A DNA stretch of 64,000 bases from JAGXFP01 sp039714535 (GTDB lineage: Bacteria > Desulfobacterota > Desulfobulbia > Desulfobulbales > JAGXFP01), in NCBI GenBank assembly GCA_039714535.1, contig JBDLJC010000005.1, positions 37,255 through 101,254 on the forward strand. The letters are read 5' to 3'. The notes under the pieces were generated by a model. The model did no database searches. It saw only the letters and a program-made list of their open reading frames with translations, and was not told where the DNA came from. Every line of letters begins with the position of its first letter. The stretch's first letter is position 1. The position numbers and the translations under genes were made by a program. Below are positions 7,691 to 14,945 of the stretch, one piece after another.

Positions 7691-7921
7691 GCCCTTCCAG
7701 CTTGTGTTTCATATTCGGTGGCGGACTCGGTCTGCACCAGACATTTATAGGGGCTCCGTCATTATCTGTTGGCAATGGCTCCCTCTAAATCTGGGCTTCA
7801 ACTTTGATGAGATCAGAGCTGAACTTTATTGGGATTTTTGTCATATAAATTCTGGTTAAATCGCGTTCTTGTTGAAAAATAATCTGCTGGTGAAAAAGTA
7901 AGTCGTGCTAAAGTATGTAAG
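7691..7921. other. Intergenic stretch without a recognised gene
   Basis: Between the dispersed repeat and the antiporter remnant I find no open frame with a ribosome site, no RNA gene and no clear terminator. The sequence has the look of decayed coding DNA, with several interrupted short frames. Confidence 0.4.
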
Positions 7922-8725
7922 ATGAACTTGAACGACGTGTTTTTATCATTATCAACCCATGATGACCAGACCATCAATCTATTGTTGGTCATGATTCTAA
8001 TCTGGGTTTCCGGGGTTGTTTTTCGGAAAATGCGGCAGCCGCCAATGCTCGGTTAGTTACTGGGCGGGTTCATTTTCGGGCCCAGTGTGCTGGGAATAAT
8101 CAGCCCAGGCGCGATTATCGATTGTTTGGCCGAGTTAGGGGTTTTTTCCTGATGTTCTATGCTGGCTTGGGAACTAATCCTAATGCCCTTAAGAGAATGG
8201 GCTGCCCAGCTGTTTTGGTCGGGGTTGGTGGGTTTCTCATTCCGTATGCAGCAGGTTTATGGCATAATCGCAGAAATCACCGGGCTGCACATCATTCTCG
8301 GGGCCTATATGGCCGGGCTTTTTGTTAAGGAAGGCATTGTTAATGAGGAGCTTTTGACAAAGATCAATGATCGGTTTGTTTCCATCACCTATGATTTTCT
8401 GGGGCCGATCTTTTTTGTCAGCTTGTCATTTCATATGACTCTGGATATATTCGCAACGCATCTGACCATGATCGTGGTCATGCTGCTGGTGGTTGTTGTC
8501 GGTAAGTTGGTTGGCGTCAGCCTGGGTGCCGCAATAGGCGGGATGAACAAGGCGGAAACAACACTTATTGCTATTTCCAAGAATGGCCGTGGAGCGGTTG
8601 AGTTGATTATTGCCTCGGTTGGTATTGAACTTGGGATCATTGATGATGTATATTTCTCGATCCTGGTGGTGGTGGCTTTTATTACCACTTTACTGCCGCC
8701 GGTAGTTATGGGAGCTTTTACTTAA
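7922..8725 (+). pseudogene. Cation/proton antiporter (CPA2, Kef-type), decayed
   Basis: The product starts MNLNDVFLSLSTHDDQTINL and matches a monovalent cation:proton antiporter, but carries several lesions. A TAG at 8054-8056 replaces a codon in the loop before LLGGFIFGPSVLGI. There is a frame change near 8140, where the neighbouring frame reads FFLMFYAGLGTNPNALKRMG. A large internal segment is missing between PYAAG and VYGIIAEITGLHIILGAYMAGL. From 8159 the frame is open to 8725 and includes the second membrane half (NGRGAVELIIASVGIELGII). A full-length protein would be about 400 residues. The 188-residue 3' frame could be translated but cannot make a whole transporter. Confidence 0.8.
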
Positions 8726-8836
8726 ACGCCATGGCTACGGTAGTTTGCGTAAACTGGAGAGCGACACCTAGTTGCTCAGCCCGCGTTATTTTTCGCGAGA
8801 CTCCCATCATGCCTAATCTGTTGAGGTTCATCTATT

Positions 8837-9037
8837 GTGAAAATGCTTATTGCCCTGATCGGGCTGGTTCTTATCTTTGAAGGTTTGCCCTATGCTGCAT
8901 TTCCAGAAGCAATGCAGAGCTGGCTGCGACAGCTGAGCGAGGCCCGGCCAGTTGTCCTGCGTACGGTTGGTTGGGTAGCGGTAGCGATCGGTTTGACGTT
9001 ATGCTATGTTGCACAGCGAACCGGGCTTGTGGAGTGA
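8837..9037 (+). CDS. DUF2065 (YjeT-like) small membrane protein
   Basis: 66 residues with two membrane spans (about residues 2-20 and 42-60), of the DUF2065/YjeT family: LIALIGLVLIFEGLPYAAFPEAMQSW, then LRTVGWVAVAIGL. Family members are found near hflKC or purA in many proteobacteria and have no established function. The start is GTG at 8837, or the ATG two codons later; the ribosome site is weak. The gene lies alone after the antiporter remnant and 165 bases before queA. Confidence 0.75.
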   Translation: MKMLIALIGLVLIFEGLPYAAFPEAMQSWLRQLSEARPVVLRTVGWVAVAIGLTLCYVAQRTGLVE

Positions 9038-9202
9038 AAACCAGCCATCTTTCTAATTGTTTACCGGCCCAGTAGACCTTGATTATCTCGTAGTTACTCT
9101 AATTTTTTCCCTGTGATTATCGTCAAAGCTGTTGGTTGGAAACAGGCTGTGGAGTTGCGGGGGTAATCGCCGACTACTGTAATATTTTGAGAGGAATGCC
9201 AC

Positions 9203-10291
9203 TTGTTTAATGTGGAAGATTATAATTATCATTTACCGCCTGAGAATATCGCTCAGGAACCGGCAGTTAAACGTGATGAGTCCAGGTTGCTTGTTCTGGG
9301 CCGGAATGGGGCTTTGGCGGACAAGATGTTCGGTGACATTGTTGGCTTGCTCCAGTCGGGGGATCTTCTGGTGGTCAACGACACCAAGGTTTTCCCGGCC
9401 CGGATCAAGGGCTATAAGGAGACCGGAGGCAGGGTTGAATTGTTCTTGCTTGGCTATCCCCTGATTAAAGTGATTGGCGATGGCGACCCGCGACCTGGCT
9501 TGGCCGAGGCTGTTTGTCTGCTGAAGAGCTCAAAACGCCCCAAACTTGGTAGTCGTTTGTTGTTTGGCGATGATTTTACCGGGGAGGTGTTGGAGTATCT
9601 GGAGTCCGGTCAGGTGCGAGTCGCCTTATCTTTTCAGGGTGATCTTGATTTGTTGTTGAATACCCATGGTCAGGTGCCCCTGCCGCCGTACATTCGCCGG
9701 GTGTCTGGTGAGGAAATGTCTGATCGGCAGCGGTACCAGACGGTTTATGCCAAGGAGGTCGGGGCGGTGGCCGCGCCAACCGCCGGTCTTCATTTTACCC
9801 CGGAGCTGCTTTCTGCCATTGAGAAAAAAGGGGTACGCTTTGCCAATGTTACCTTGCATGTGGGTTACGGGACATTTTCGCCGGTCAGGGTGGATGATAT
9901 CCGTGATCACGATATCCACAAAGAATATATAAGAATTCCAGACGAGACCGTTGATTTTATCAATAAGACAAAAGCAGCTGGGGGTCGGGTTTGGGCGGTG
10001 GGTACCACCACAGCCAGAGCTTTGGAAGATGCGGCGGGAACAGACGGGCTGGTGCACGAAAAAGAAGACTGGTGTGGGCTCTATATTTATCCGGGCTATA
10101 AGTTCAAGGTAGTCGATAATCTTATTACCAACTTCCATCTCCCCAAGTCATCGCTGTTGTTTCTGGTCAGTGCAATGGCCGGCTACACCAAAGTTATGGC
10201 CGCCTATAAACATGCAGTAAAACACGGCTATCGCTTCTATAGTTATGGTGATGCGATGGCGATAGTCTCCAGGGAAGTTGTCGGCCAGTGA
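9203..10291 (+). CDS. queA: S-adenosylmethionine:tRNA ribosyltransferase-isomerase QueA
   Basis: Transfers and isomerises the ribose of SAM to preQ1 in tRNA wobble position 34, giving epoxyqueuosine. The 362 residues cover the whole family: N-terminal FNVEDYNYHLPPENIAQEP, then DLLVVNDTKVFPARIKG, GQVPLPPYIRR, GAVAAPTAGLHFTPELL, TLHVGYGTFSPVR, GTTTARALE, and the end TNFHLPKSSLLFLVSA. The start appears to be TTG at 9203 with GAGAGGA about nine bases upstream; no in-frame ATG fits the conserved N-terminus. It ends 21 bases before the convergent FmdB-like gene. No queuosine riboswitch was recognised upstream. Confidence 0.96.
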   Translation: MFNVEDYNYHLPPENIAQEPAVKRDESRLLVLGRNGALADKMFGDIVGLLQSGDLLVVNDTKVFPARIKGYKETGGRVELFLLGYPLIKVIGDGDPRPGLAEAVCLLKSSKRPKLGSRLLFGDDFTGEVLEYLESGQVRVALSFQGDLDLLLNTHGQVPLPPYIRRVSGEEMSDRQRYQTVYAKEVGAVAAPTAGLHFTPELLSAIEKKGVRFANVTLHVGYGTFSPVRVDDIRDHDIHKEYIRIPDETVDFINKTKAAGGRVWAVGTTTARALEDAAGTDGLVHEKEDWCGLYIYPGYKFKVVDNLITNFHLPKSSLLFLVSAMAGYTKVMAAYKHAVKHGYRFYSYGDAMAIVSREVVGQ

Positions 10292-10312
10292 TTTTGTAAT
10301 TACCTGTTTGAC

Positions 10313-10573
10313 TCAGCAGGAGTCACACGAACTTTTTGCCTTGGGGCAGGAGGGGGGCTTGGTGCTCTTGTTGCTGTTTCCCTTGGCTTTAGGTGTGTTG
10401 CTGTAGCCATCGGCAAACCAGCCGCCGCCCTTTAGCTGGAAAGAACTCATGGAGATGATTTTCTTCAGCGAACCCTCGCAGGATGGGCAGGATGAGACCT
10501 GGTCGTCCGCAAGACTTTGCCAGATTTCGATAACTTCTTGGCATGATTGGCATTCATATTCATAGATGGGCAT
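10313..10573 (-). CDS. FmdB-family zinc-ribbon protein
   Basis: 86 residues. The N-terminus MPIYEYECQSCQEVIEIWQSL with a second CPSCEGSLKKI pair is the FmdB/CxxC_CxxC_SSSS regulatory-type zinc ribbon, with metal ligands from the two CxxC knuckles. The low-complexity Lys/Ser/Pro-rich tail ends in SSCDSC, with extra cysteines as often seen in this family. Function is not established; FmdB was named from a methylotroph amide operon. It is convergent with queA. Confidence 0.85.
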   Translation of the reverse strand: MPIYEYECQSCQEVIEIWQSLADDQVSSCPSCEGSLKKIISMSSFQLKGGGWFADGYSNTPKAKGNSNKSTKPPSCPKAKSSCDSC

Positions 10574-11242
10574 TGCTATTGTTTCCCTCGTGAACTTAAA
10601 AAAAATATAGACCGAAGGCGATTGCTTCCCACCCCGGCCTAGGTAATATTCTACGCGATTAAGTTAATGACTTTTGTTGGAAAAGTCAATCTCACTCTCC
10701 GCCCTTTTCTTCATGCCTCGTCCGCATAATCTTTGTGGGAATATCACTTAAGTTGGTTTGAAGCAAAAAACTTCATTGTCTACTTCAGTCAGGCAAGAAC
10801 TATAGGTCAGCCGTATTGGTCTATGATTATTGCCTTTCCTTTTTGCTTCATGATTTTCCTTAGAATATATTGTAAGAAAAGATTGATAGGGAGCTGCTTT
10901 TGTAACTAGTCCTTTGTAGGATTACGAGCAGCTGGCCTGTGAAATTATTTGCTAGCTAGATATGGATGAGCAGTTGTACCTAATCAAAAAACAACTAAGA
11001 TCCATTCCGACTTCATCTTGAGGTAGAGGGGGCCATGCACGCAAAATAAGAGAAGAAGAACAGTATATGTTCAGAATTTTGCAACAGAGATAATCCCCTA
11101 ATGATTATGTTGTATGGTGAAAATGTATGCTGTCTTTTTCATATAGAATATTATTTCAATAGGAAAACTCTTGCTATTGCAGACATGGTAAGATATTCTC
11201 GGCTTAGGATAAGGAAAGATCTATATCAAAAGGAGGTTTGGT
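10574..11242. other. 669-base gene-free stretch upstream of the MucR-like gene
   Basis: No open frame with a ribosome site was found. Two notable structures are present: a perfect 8-bp hairpin TGACTTTT-GTTGG-AAAAGTCA at 10668-10688, and a larger imperfect hairpin at 10892-10933 listed separately. The stretch is AT-rich and has features of a long 5' leader or a decayed gene. A weak promoter-like pair (TTGCTA at 11171, TATTCT at 11194, spacer 17) lies 45 bases before the MucR-like start. Confidence 0.4.
10892..10933. other. Imperfect hairpin in the long leader region
   Basis: AGCTGCT at 10892-10898 pairs with AGCAGCT at 10927-10933. Inside, GTAA pairs with TTAC and TCCT with AGGA around a four-base loop. 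No T-run follows, so it is not a simple terminator. It could be an RNA structure or an operator. Confidence 0.35.
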
Positions 11243-11710
11243 GTGAATAAAACGTTGGTAGAGATGGCTGCTGCCATCATTCAGTCCCAGAGTTCTTCTA
11301 AGGCAATGACCACTGATGAAGTAACTTTTGCATTGCAGACTACATTCAAGGCTCTGCAAGATCTTCAGGCCGATGAGGTCAAACATGCGACAGAAGGTAT
11401 TGCTCCGGAAAGGCCTGGTTCTGCACCGGATATTTCACCTGATAAATCGATTCAGAAGAACAAGATTGTCTGCCTTGAGTGCGGCCAAGAGTTCAGGATG
11501 TTGTCACCGAAGCATCTTAAATCCCACGGTCTGACTGGGCGGGAATATCGGGCTAAACATGGTTTCTCCCTTAGACAGCCCCTTTGTGCCAAGTCACTCT
11601 CCGAGCGAAGGAAGAAGGCTGGTAAGGCAAGGGGCTTGCCGGAGAATCTGAAAAAAGCCATTGCTAATCGTAAGAAATCCGGCAGCAGAAAAACCAGCAA
11701 GAAAAAATAG
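11243..11710 (+). CDS. MucR/Ros-family zinc-finger transcriptional regulator
   Basis: 155 residues. The C-terminal half has the Ros/MucR prokaryotic zinc finger: CLECGQEFRMLSPKHLKSHGLTGREYRAKHGF, with the C-x2-C pair and His residues as ligands, then the conserved LR.PL..K.LSERRKK.GK basic tail. The N-terminal half is a probable oligomerisation region. MucR proteins are nucleoid-associated silencers of exopolysaccharide and acquired genes. The start is GTG with AGGAGG six bases upstream. A hairpin terminator follows at 11785. The long gene-free leader upstream could hold its own autoregulatory sites, which is inference. Confidence 0.88.
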   Translation: MNKTLVEMAAAIIQSQSSSKAMTTDEVTFALQTTFKALQDLQADEVKHATEGIAPERPGSAPDISPDKSIQKNKIVCLECGQEFRMLSPKHLKSHGLTGREYRAKHGFSLRQPLCAKSLSERRKKAGKARGLPENLKKAIANRKKSGSRKTSKKK

Positions 11711-11784
11711 TTAGTGTTTGGCTTGTAACGATTGTTTGGTGACTTGCAATCTACGATTATACCGCAAGGGCTAATTTTGTTAAT

Positions 11785-11833
11785 AGCATGGGGAGCTGGT
11801 CAGTCTAATGGCCTTGGTCGCCATGCTTTTTTT
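11785..11833 (+). terminator. Probable rho-independent terminator
   Basis: AGCATGG at 11785-11791 pairs with CCATGCT at 11821-11827, immediately followed by a run of seven T. The loop is long (29 bases) with possible internal pairing. It ends the MucR-like transcript. Confidence 0.6.
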
Positions 11834-12023
11834 GTGGGCGTTAAGGAGGTACTATGTGCATCTGTATTGTAAAGTAGCTTTGCACTTGGGGTAATATTTA
11901 TTAAAGTAGCGACCTTGGAAAATATTTAATTTAAATCAAATTTTTGCTGAAGATAATCCCTCGCCGGGTGATTATAAAATCAGCGGGTTTTTATAGACGT
12001 CTCATTTTACGGGCACATCGATA
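11834..12023. other. Intergenic region with a seven-codon ORF behind a perfect Shine-Dalgarno
   Basis: AAGGAGG at 11843-11849 lies four bases before an ATG at 11854 that opens MCICIVK and stops at TAG (11875-11877). No longer frame continues. This may be a remnant of a lost gene or a translated leader peptide; nothing downstream before murI looks like an attenuator. Confidence 0.3.
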
Positions 12024-12815
12024 ATGATTGGTATCTTTGATTCCGGGGTTGGCGGCATGACGGTGGCGCGGGCTGTCGAGAAGGTGCTGCCTGATTATCC
12101 CCTGATATATTTTGGTGATTTGGCCAGGTCTCCCTATGGCCCGAAGAGTCCCGAAAAAATCATCCAGTACTCCCGCCAGAATACCAGGTTTTTGTTGGAT
12201 CAGGGAGCCAGGTTGATCATCATTGCCTGTAACTCTGCCGCCAGTGTTGCTTCTGAGCTGATCAGGGATGAGTTTGACGTGCCGGTATTTGAAGTTATTA
12301 CCCCTGCGGTACACCAGGCGGTAGAGGCTACCGTTAATGGTCGGGTTGGGGTGATCGGCACCAGAGCAACCGTCAGAAGTGGGGTTTATGAGCGGATGAT
12401 CACGGCAGCTGATCCCGGGGGTAAGGTGGTGTCTTCTGCCTGTCCGCTACTGGTGCCATTGGTTGAAGAGGGTTGGCTTGATCGGCGCGAAACCAAAATG
12501 ATCATCCGCCGCTATCTGTATCCGTTGAAGATGAAACAGGTTGATACTCTGGTTCTTGGTTGCACCCATTACCCTCTGCTGCGCGCAATTATTCAGGCAA
12601 AGATTGGTAAACGGGTTCAGGTTATAGATTCCGCCGAGGCTGTGGCCGTGGAGTTGCAGTCTTTTATTGAAAAAAATCCTGGGATTGCTGCAGATTTGGT
12701 AGCAGGGCCAGACAGTCGTTACTACGTCTCTGATGTCACCGATGCGGCTCTGGGGGTCGCGGCCAAGATCTTTGGCAGAAATATAAATTTGGAATTAGCT
12801 AATGGCAACCTCTAG
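12024..12815 (+). CDS. murI: Glutamate racemase
   Basis: Converts L- to D-glutamate for peptidoglycan. 263 residues with the family hallmarks: IGIFDSGVGGMTV at the start, YFGDLARSPYGPKS, the first catalytic cysteine in ACNSAAS (Cys69), and the second in LVLGCTHYPLL. Its 3' end overlaps lolA by 14 bases, so the two are co-translated. The start ATG lies in a weak context. Length and motifs are intact. Confidence 0.96.
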   Translation: MIGIFDSGVGGMTVARAVEKVLPDYPLIYFGDLARSPYGPKSPEKIIQYSRQNTRFLLDQGARLIIIACNSAASVASELIRDEFDVPVFEVITPAVHQAVEATVNGRVGVIGTRATVRSGVYERMITAADPGGKVVSSACPLLVPLVEEGWLDRRETKMIIRRYLYPLKMKQVDTLVLGCTHYPLLRAIIQAKIGKRVQVIDSAEAVAVELQSFIEKNPGIAADLVAGPDSRYYVSDVTDAALGVAAKIFGRNINLELANGNL

Positions 12816-13467
12816 GATAAAATTGGTCATGGCCGTGGTTTTGGCCTTTTTCATGGTGACCATTTCGGTTGAGGCAGGAGAGGAGCTGACCCTCCATGAG
12901 AAGGCTGCTAAGCTGCAAGCGACCTACGATAGTACTTTCAGTTTCACGGCTGACTTCAGCCAAATTACCTCGATGAAATTAAGCCGTCGCGAACGTCATG
13001 GTCAGGGGGCTCTGCTGATCAAGAAACCGGGCCTCATGCGCTGGGACTATCAGGAGCCTGATCATCAGGTGCTAATCAATGATGGTGAGATGGTGTCCAT
13101 GTACTTCGCCGCAGCTGAGCAGATGATTCTTATGCCCGCCAAGGAGTATTTGCAGTCTGATGTGACCTATGCTTTTTTTGCCGGAACCGGTAATGTCTTG
13201 CGGGATTTTAAGATTAGCGCGGTTGCTGAAGATTATTGCTGTGGCCCCGCGCCCGACTTGAGGTTGGCTCCCAAGCAATCACACCCCCAGGTTGATTACC
13301 TGTATGTCTGGCTAAATGATAAATTCCTGATCAGTAGAATGCAGATTGTTGACCATTACGGCAGCATAACCGACCTTACTTTGACCAATATAAAATTGAA
13401 TCTGCCGGTGGACCTTGAACGGTTCAAGTTTGTGCCGCCGGTGGGCACCGAGATCATCAGGCAGTAA
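12802..13467 (+). CDS. lolA: Outer-membrane lipoprotein carrier LolA
   Basis: Periplasmic chaperone that carries lipoproteins from LolCDE to the outer membrane. 221 residues with a signal peptide (MATSRIKLVMAVVLAFFMVTISVEA) and the LolA barrel pattern: LQATYDSTFSFTADFSQ, GQGALLIKKPGLMRWDYQEPDHQVLINDGEMVSMYF, then a C-terminal VPPVGTEIIRQ. The extra loop with ..YCCGPAPDLRL around residue 150 is longer than in enterobacterial LolA. It overlaps murI and is followed immediately by a palindromic repeat whose left end includes the last base of its stop codon. Confidence 0.88.
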   Translation: MATSRIKLVMAVVLAFFMVTISVEAGEELTLHEKAAKLQATYDSTFSFTADFSQITSMKLSRRERHGQGALLIKKPGLMRWDYQEPDHQVLINDGEMVSMYFAAAEQMILMPAKEYLQSDVTYAFFAGTGNVLRDFKISAVAEDYCCGPAPDLRLAPKQSHPQVDYLYVWLNDKFLISRMQIVDHYGSITDLTLTNIKLNLPVDLERFKFVPPVGTEIIRQ

Positions 13468-13594
13468 GATGGCTAAGTTAAAATTCCGATCTCCTGCGTC
13501 GTAGAGCATTTTTGTTCGTTCGGCATACTAAAGTATGGCCTCACTCACAAAAACACACTACTCCTTGTGTCTCGAAATTTTAACTTAGCCATCT
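13467..13594. repeat. Palindromic mobile-type repeat, copy 1 (128 bp)
   Basis: The ends are 23-bp inverted repeats with one mismatch (AGATGGCTAAGTTAAAATTC.. and its complement at 13572-13594). Internal sequence is also self-complementary: the centre CATACT-AA-AGTATG is a perfect hairpin, and GTAGAGCATTTTTGTTCG pairs imperfectly with the right half. A related copy lies at 35252-35418. No ORF fits inside, so it behaves as a non-autonomous palindromic element (MITE or REP-like). Confidence 0.75.
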
Positions 13595-13611
13595 GGTGGT
13601 TGACACTGGAT

Positions 13612-13638
13612 TTTTGCAGTTTTCACTTAACTGCAAAA
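13612..13638. promoter_or_regulatory. Perfect 10-bp inverted repeat, possible operator
   Basis: TTTTGCAGTT at 13612-13621 and AACTGCAAAA at 13629-13638 are exact inverted copies with a seven-base gap, 79 bases before the next gene. A TTGACA hexamer sits just left of it at 13600-13605. It could bind a dimeric regulator or be a weak hairpin. Confidence 0.35.
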
Positions 13639-13716
13639 TATATTAATCCCTTTTTCTTAAATTTTCGGCTCTTGGTTATGTCGATCCATTAATATGGAGA
13701 GTTAGCCATAAAAAAT

Positions 13717-14367
13717 ATGATTCGAGCAGGAACCACAAAAGAGATTAAATGGGATTCGGGCAACTGGGTATTTCTTGATATTGGCTTTGCCAATAAATCT
13801 TCTAGCTGTGGTTTATTGTTCGGAAACGATGATCCCGATGAAGTCACATTTAATGAAGCAACTGAAATAATTTGCGAGTACTTATCAAAACAACAGCAAG
13901 CTACAAATCTAGTTATTGAAGCCCCACTTTCAGTTTCCTTTGACTTAAAAGGTAACCCAAAAGGAAGAAAACCAGAAAAACAAAATGGAAAAACCAGATA
14001 TTGGTATGTTGGTTTGGGATGTACTGTACTGGTTGCTACTTTTTACTTAATAAAATCAATAACAGACTCTAAACCACCAGCTGAAGTCCGGCTGTTTGAG
14101 GGTTTTGTCTCTTTTAAAAGTAAGGGGAAAGTATCAAATCATTCGAAAGACGTTCTGCTTTTAAGAAGAGCTGTAAAAAAAACAGAACCGTGGAACATAA
14201 TTAGTCCTAAAGATTTAAGGATGGATGAAACAGATGTTATTTCAAGTGCATTTAAAGTTGGTAATATGGATTATGGGGTTCCGCCAATCATTCAAAATCA
14301 TGACGAACTAGCGGTCAACCTGACCGGAGAAGGCTCTATTGATCCCACGTCATTACGATGGTTGTAA
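13717..14367 (+). CDS. Unknown protein, possibly RNase H-like fold
   Basis: 216 residues, AT-rich compared with its neighbours. The N-terminus reads WVFLDIGFANKSSSCGLLFG, resembling the first strand of an actin/RNase H-like fold with an Asp, followed by NLVIEAPLSVSFDLKGNPKGRKPE with an acidic residue in a second strand. That layout recalls DUF429-like nucleases, but I cannot assign the family. A middle hydrophobic helix (YVGLGCTVLVATFYLI) probably belongs to the fold, not to a membrane anchor. The C-terminus ends ..DPTSLRWL. It lies between a palindromic element and a phosphodiesterase gene, and the low G+C suggests recent acquisition. Confidence 0.55.
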   Translation: MIRAGTTKEIKWDSGNWVFLDIGFANKSSSCGLLFGNDDPDEVTFNEATEIICEYLSKQQQATNLVIEAPLSVSFDLKGNPKGRKPEKQNGKTRYWYVGLGCTVLVATFYLIKSITDSKPPAEVRLFEGFVSFKSKGKVSNHSKDVLLLRRAVKKTEPWNIISPKDLRMDETDVISSAFKVGNMDYGVPPIIQNHDELAVNLTGEGSIDPTSLRWL

Positions 14368-14371
14368 TATT

Positions 14372-14887
14372 ATGAAGATCGCTATTCTTTCGGACAGTCA
14401 TGATAATATTCCCAACCTGCGGGCCGCAGTCGATTATTGCAATAAGATCGGTATCATTATGCTTATTCATTGTGGTGATCTGATTTCACCCTTTATGCTG
14501 CTGGAGATGGCTCGGTTCAATGGGGCAGTGCATCTGGTCTATGGCAACAACGTCGGCGATCAACACCTGATTTCCCAGTCTTGTGGGACTAAATTCCCTT
14601 CGATATCCCATCATGGAACCTTGGGTGCTGTTGAAGCAGGCGGTTTGCGAATCGCTATTACTCATTATCCGGAGATGGCCCGTGGTTTAGTGGCTAAGGG
14701 CAGTTTTGATGTGGTTTGCTGTGGCCATAACCACCGTTATCAGGTAGAAGACAGTGATGGCTCTTTGTTGATTAATCCGGGTGAATTGATGGGTATGGAT
14801 GGTCAGCCTACTTTCTCGGTTCTTGATTGCGCCAGCCGGACAGTCGAGAAGGTAGAGACTGGCAGGCCTTTGTTTCCCGAGGCCTAA
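14372..14887 (+). CDS. YfcE/MJ0936-family metallophosphoesterase
   Basis: 171 residues starting at ATG 14372; an in-frame TTG at 14339 would overlap the preceding gene and is less likely. The calcineurin-like metal-binding motifs are complete: MKIAILSDSHDN, LIHCGDLIS, VYGNNVG, THYPE and CGHNHR, with LLINPGEL near the end. YfcE-type enzymes hydrolyse phosphodiesters with Mn; the natural substrate is unknown. It starts four bases after the previous stop and may be read from the same transcript. Confidence 0.9.
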   Translation: MKIAILSDSHDNIPNLRAAVDYCNKIGIIMLIHCGDLISPFMLLEMARFNGAVHLVYGNNVGDQHLISQSCGTKFPSISHHGTLGAVEAGGLRIAITHYPEMARGLVAKGSFDVVCCGHNHRYQVEDSDGSLLINPGELMGMDGQPTFSVLDCASRTVEKVETGRPLFPEA

Positions 14888-14945
14888 AAATATAGTTTTT
14901 GAATCTGGGCTATCGGCTCAAATTATAATTAAGGAATATGGTGAT

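Noticed and set aside
7922..8160. In-frame TAG and TGA in the antiporter as recoding (Sec or suppressor) sites
   Set aside because: The TGA falls where the homologous frame has already shifted, the TAG has no recoding context, and a large internal segment is missing; decay is the simpler reading.
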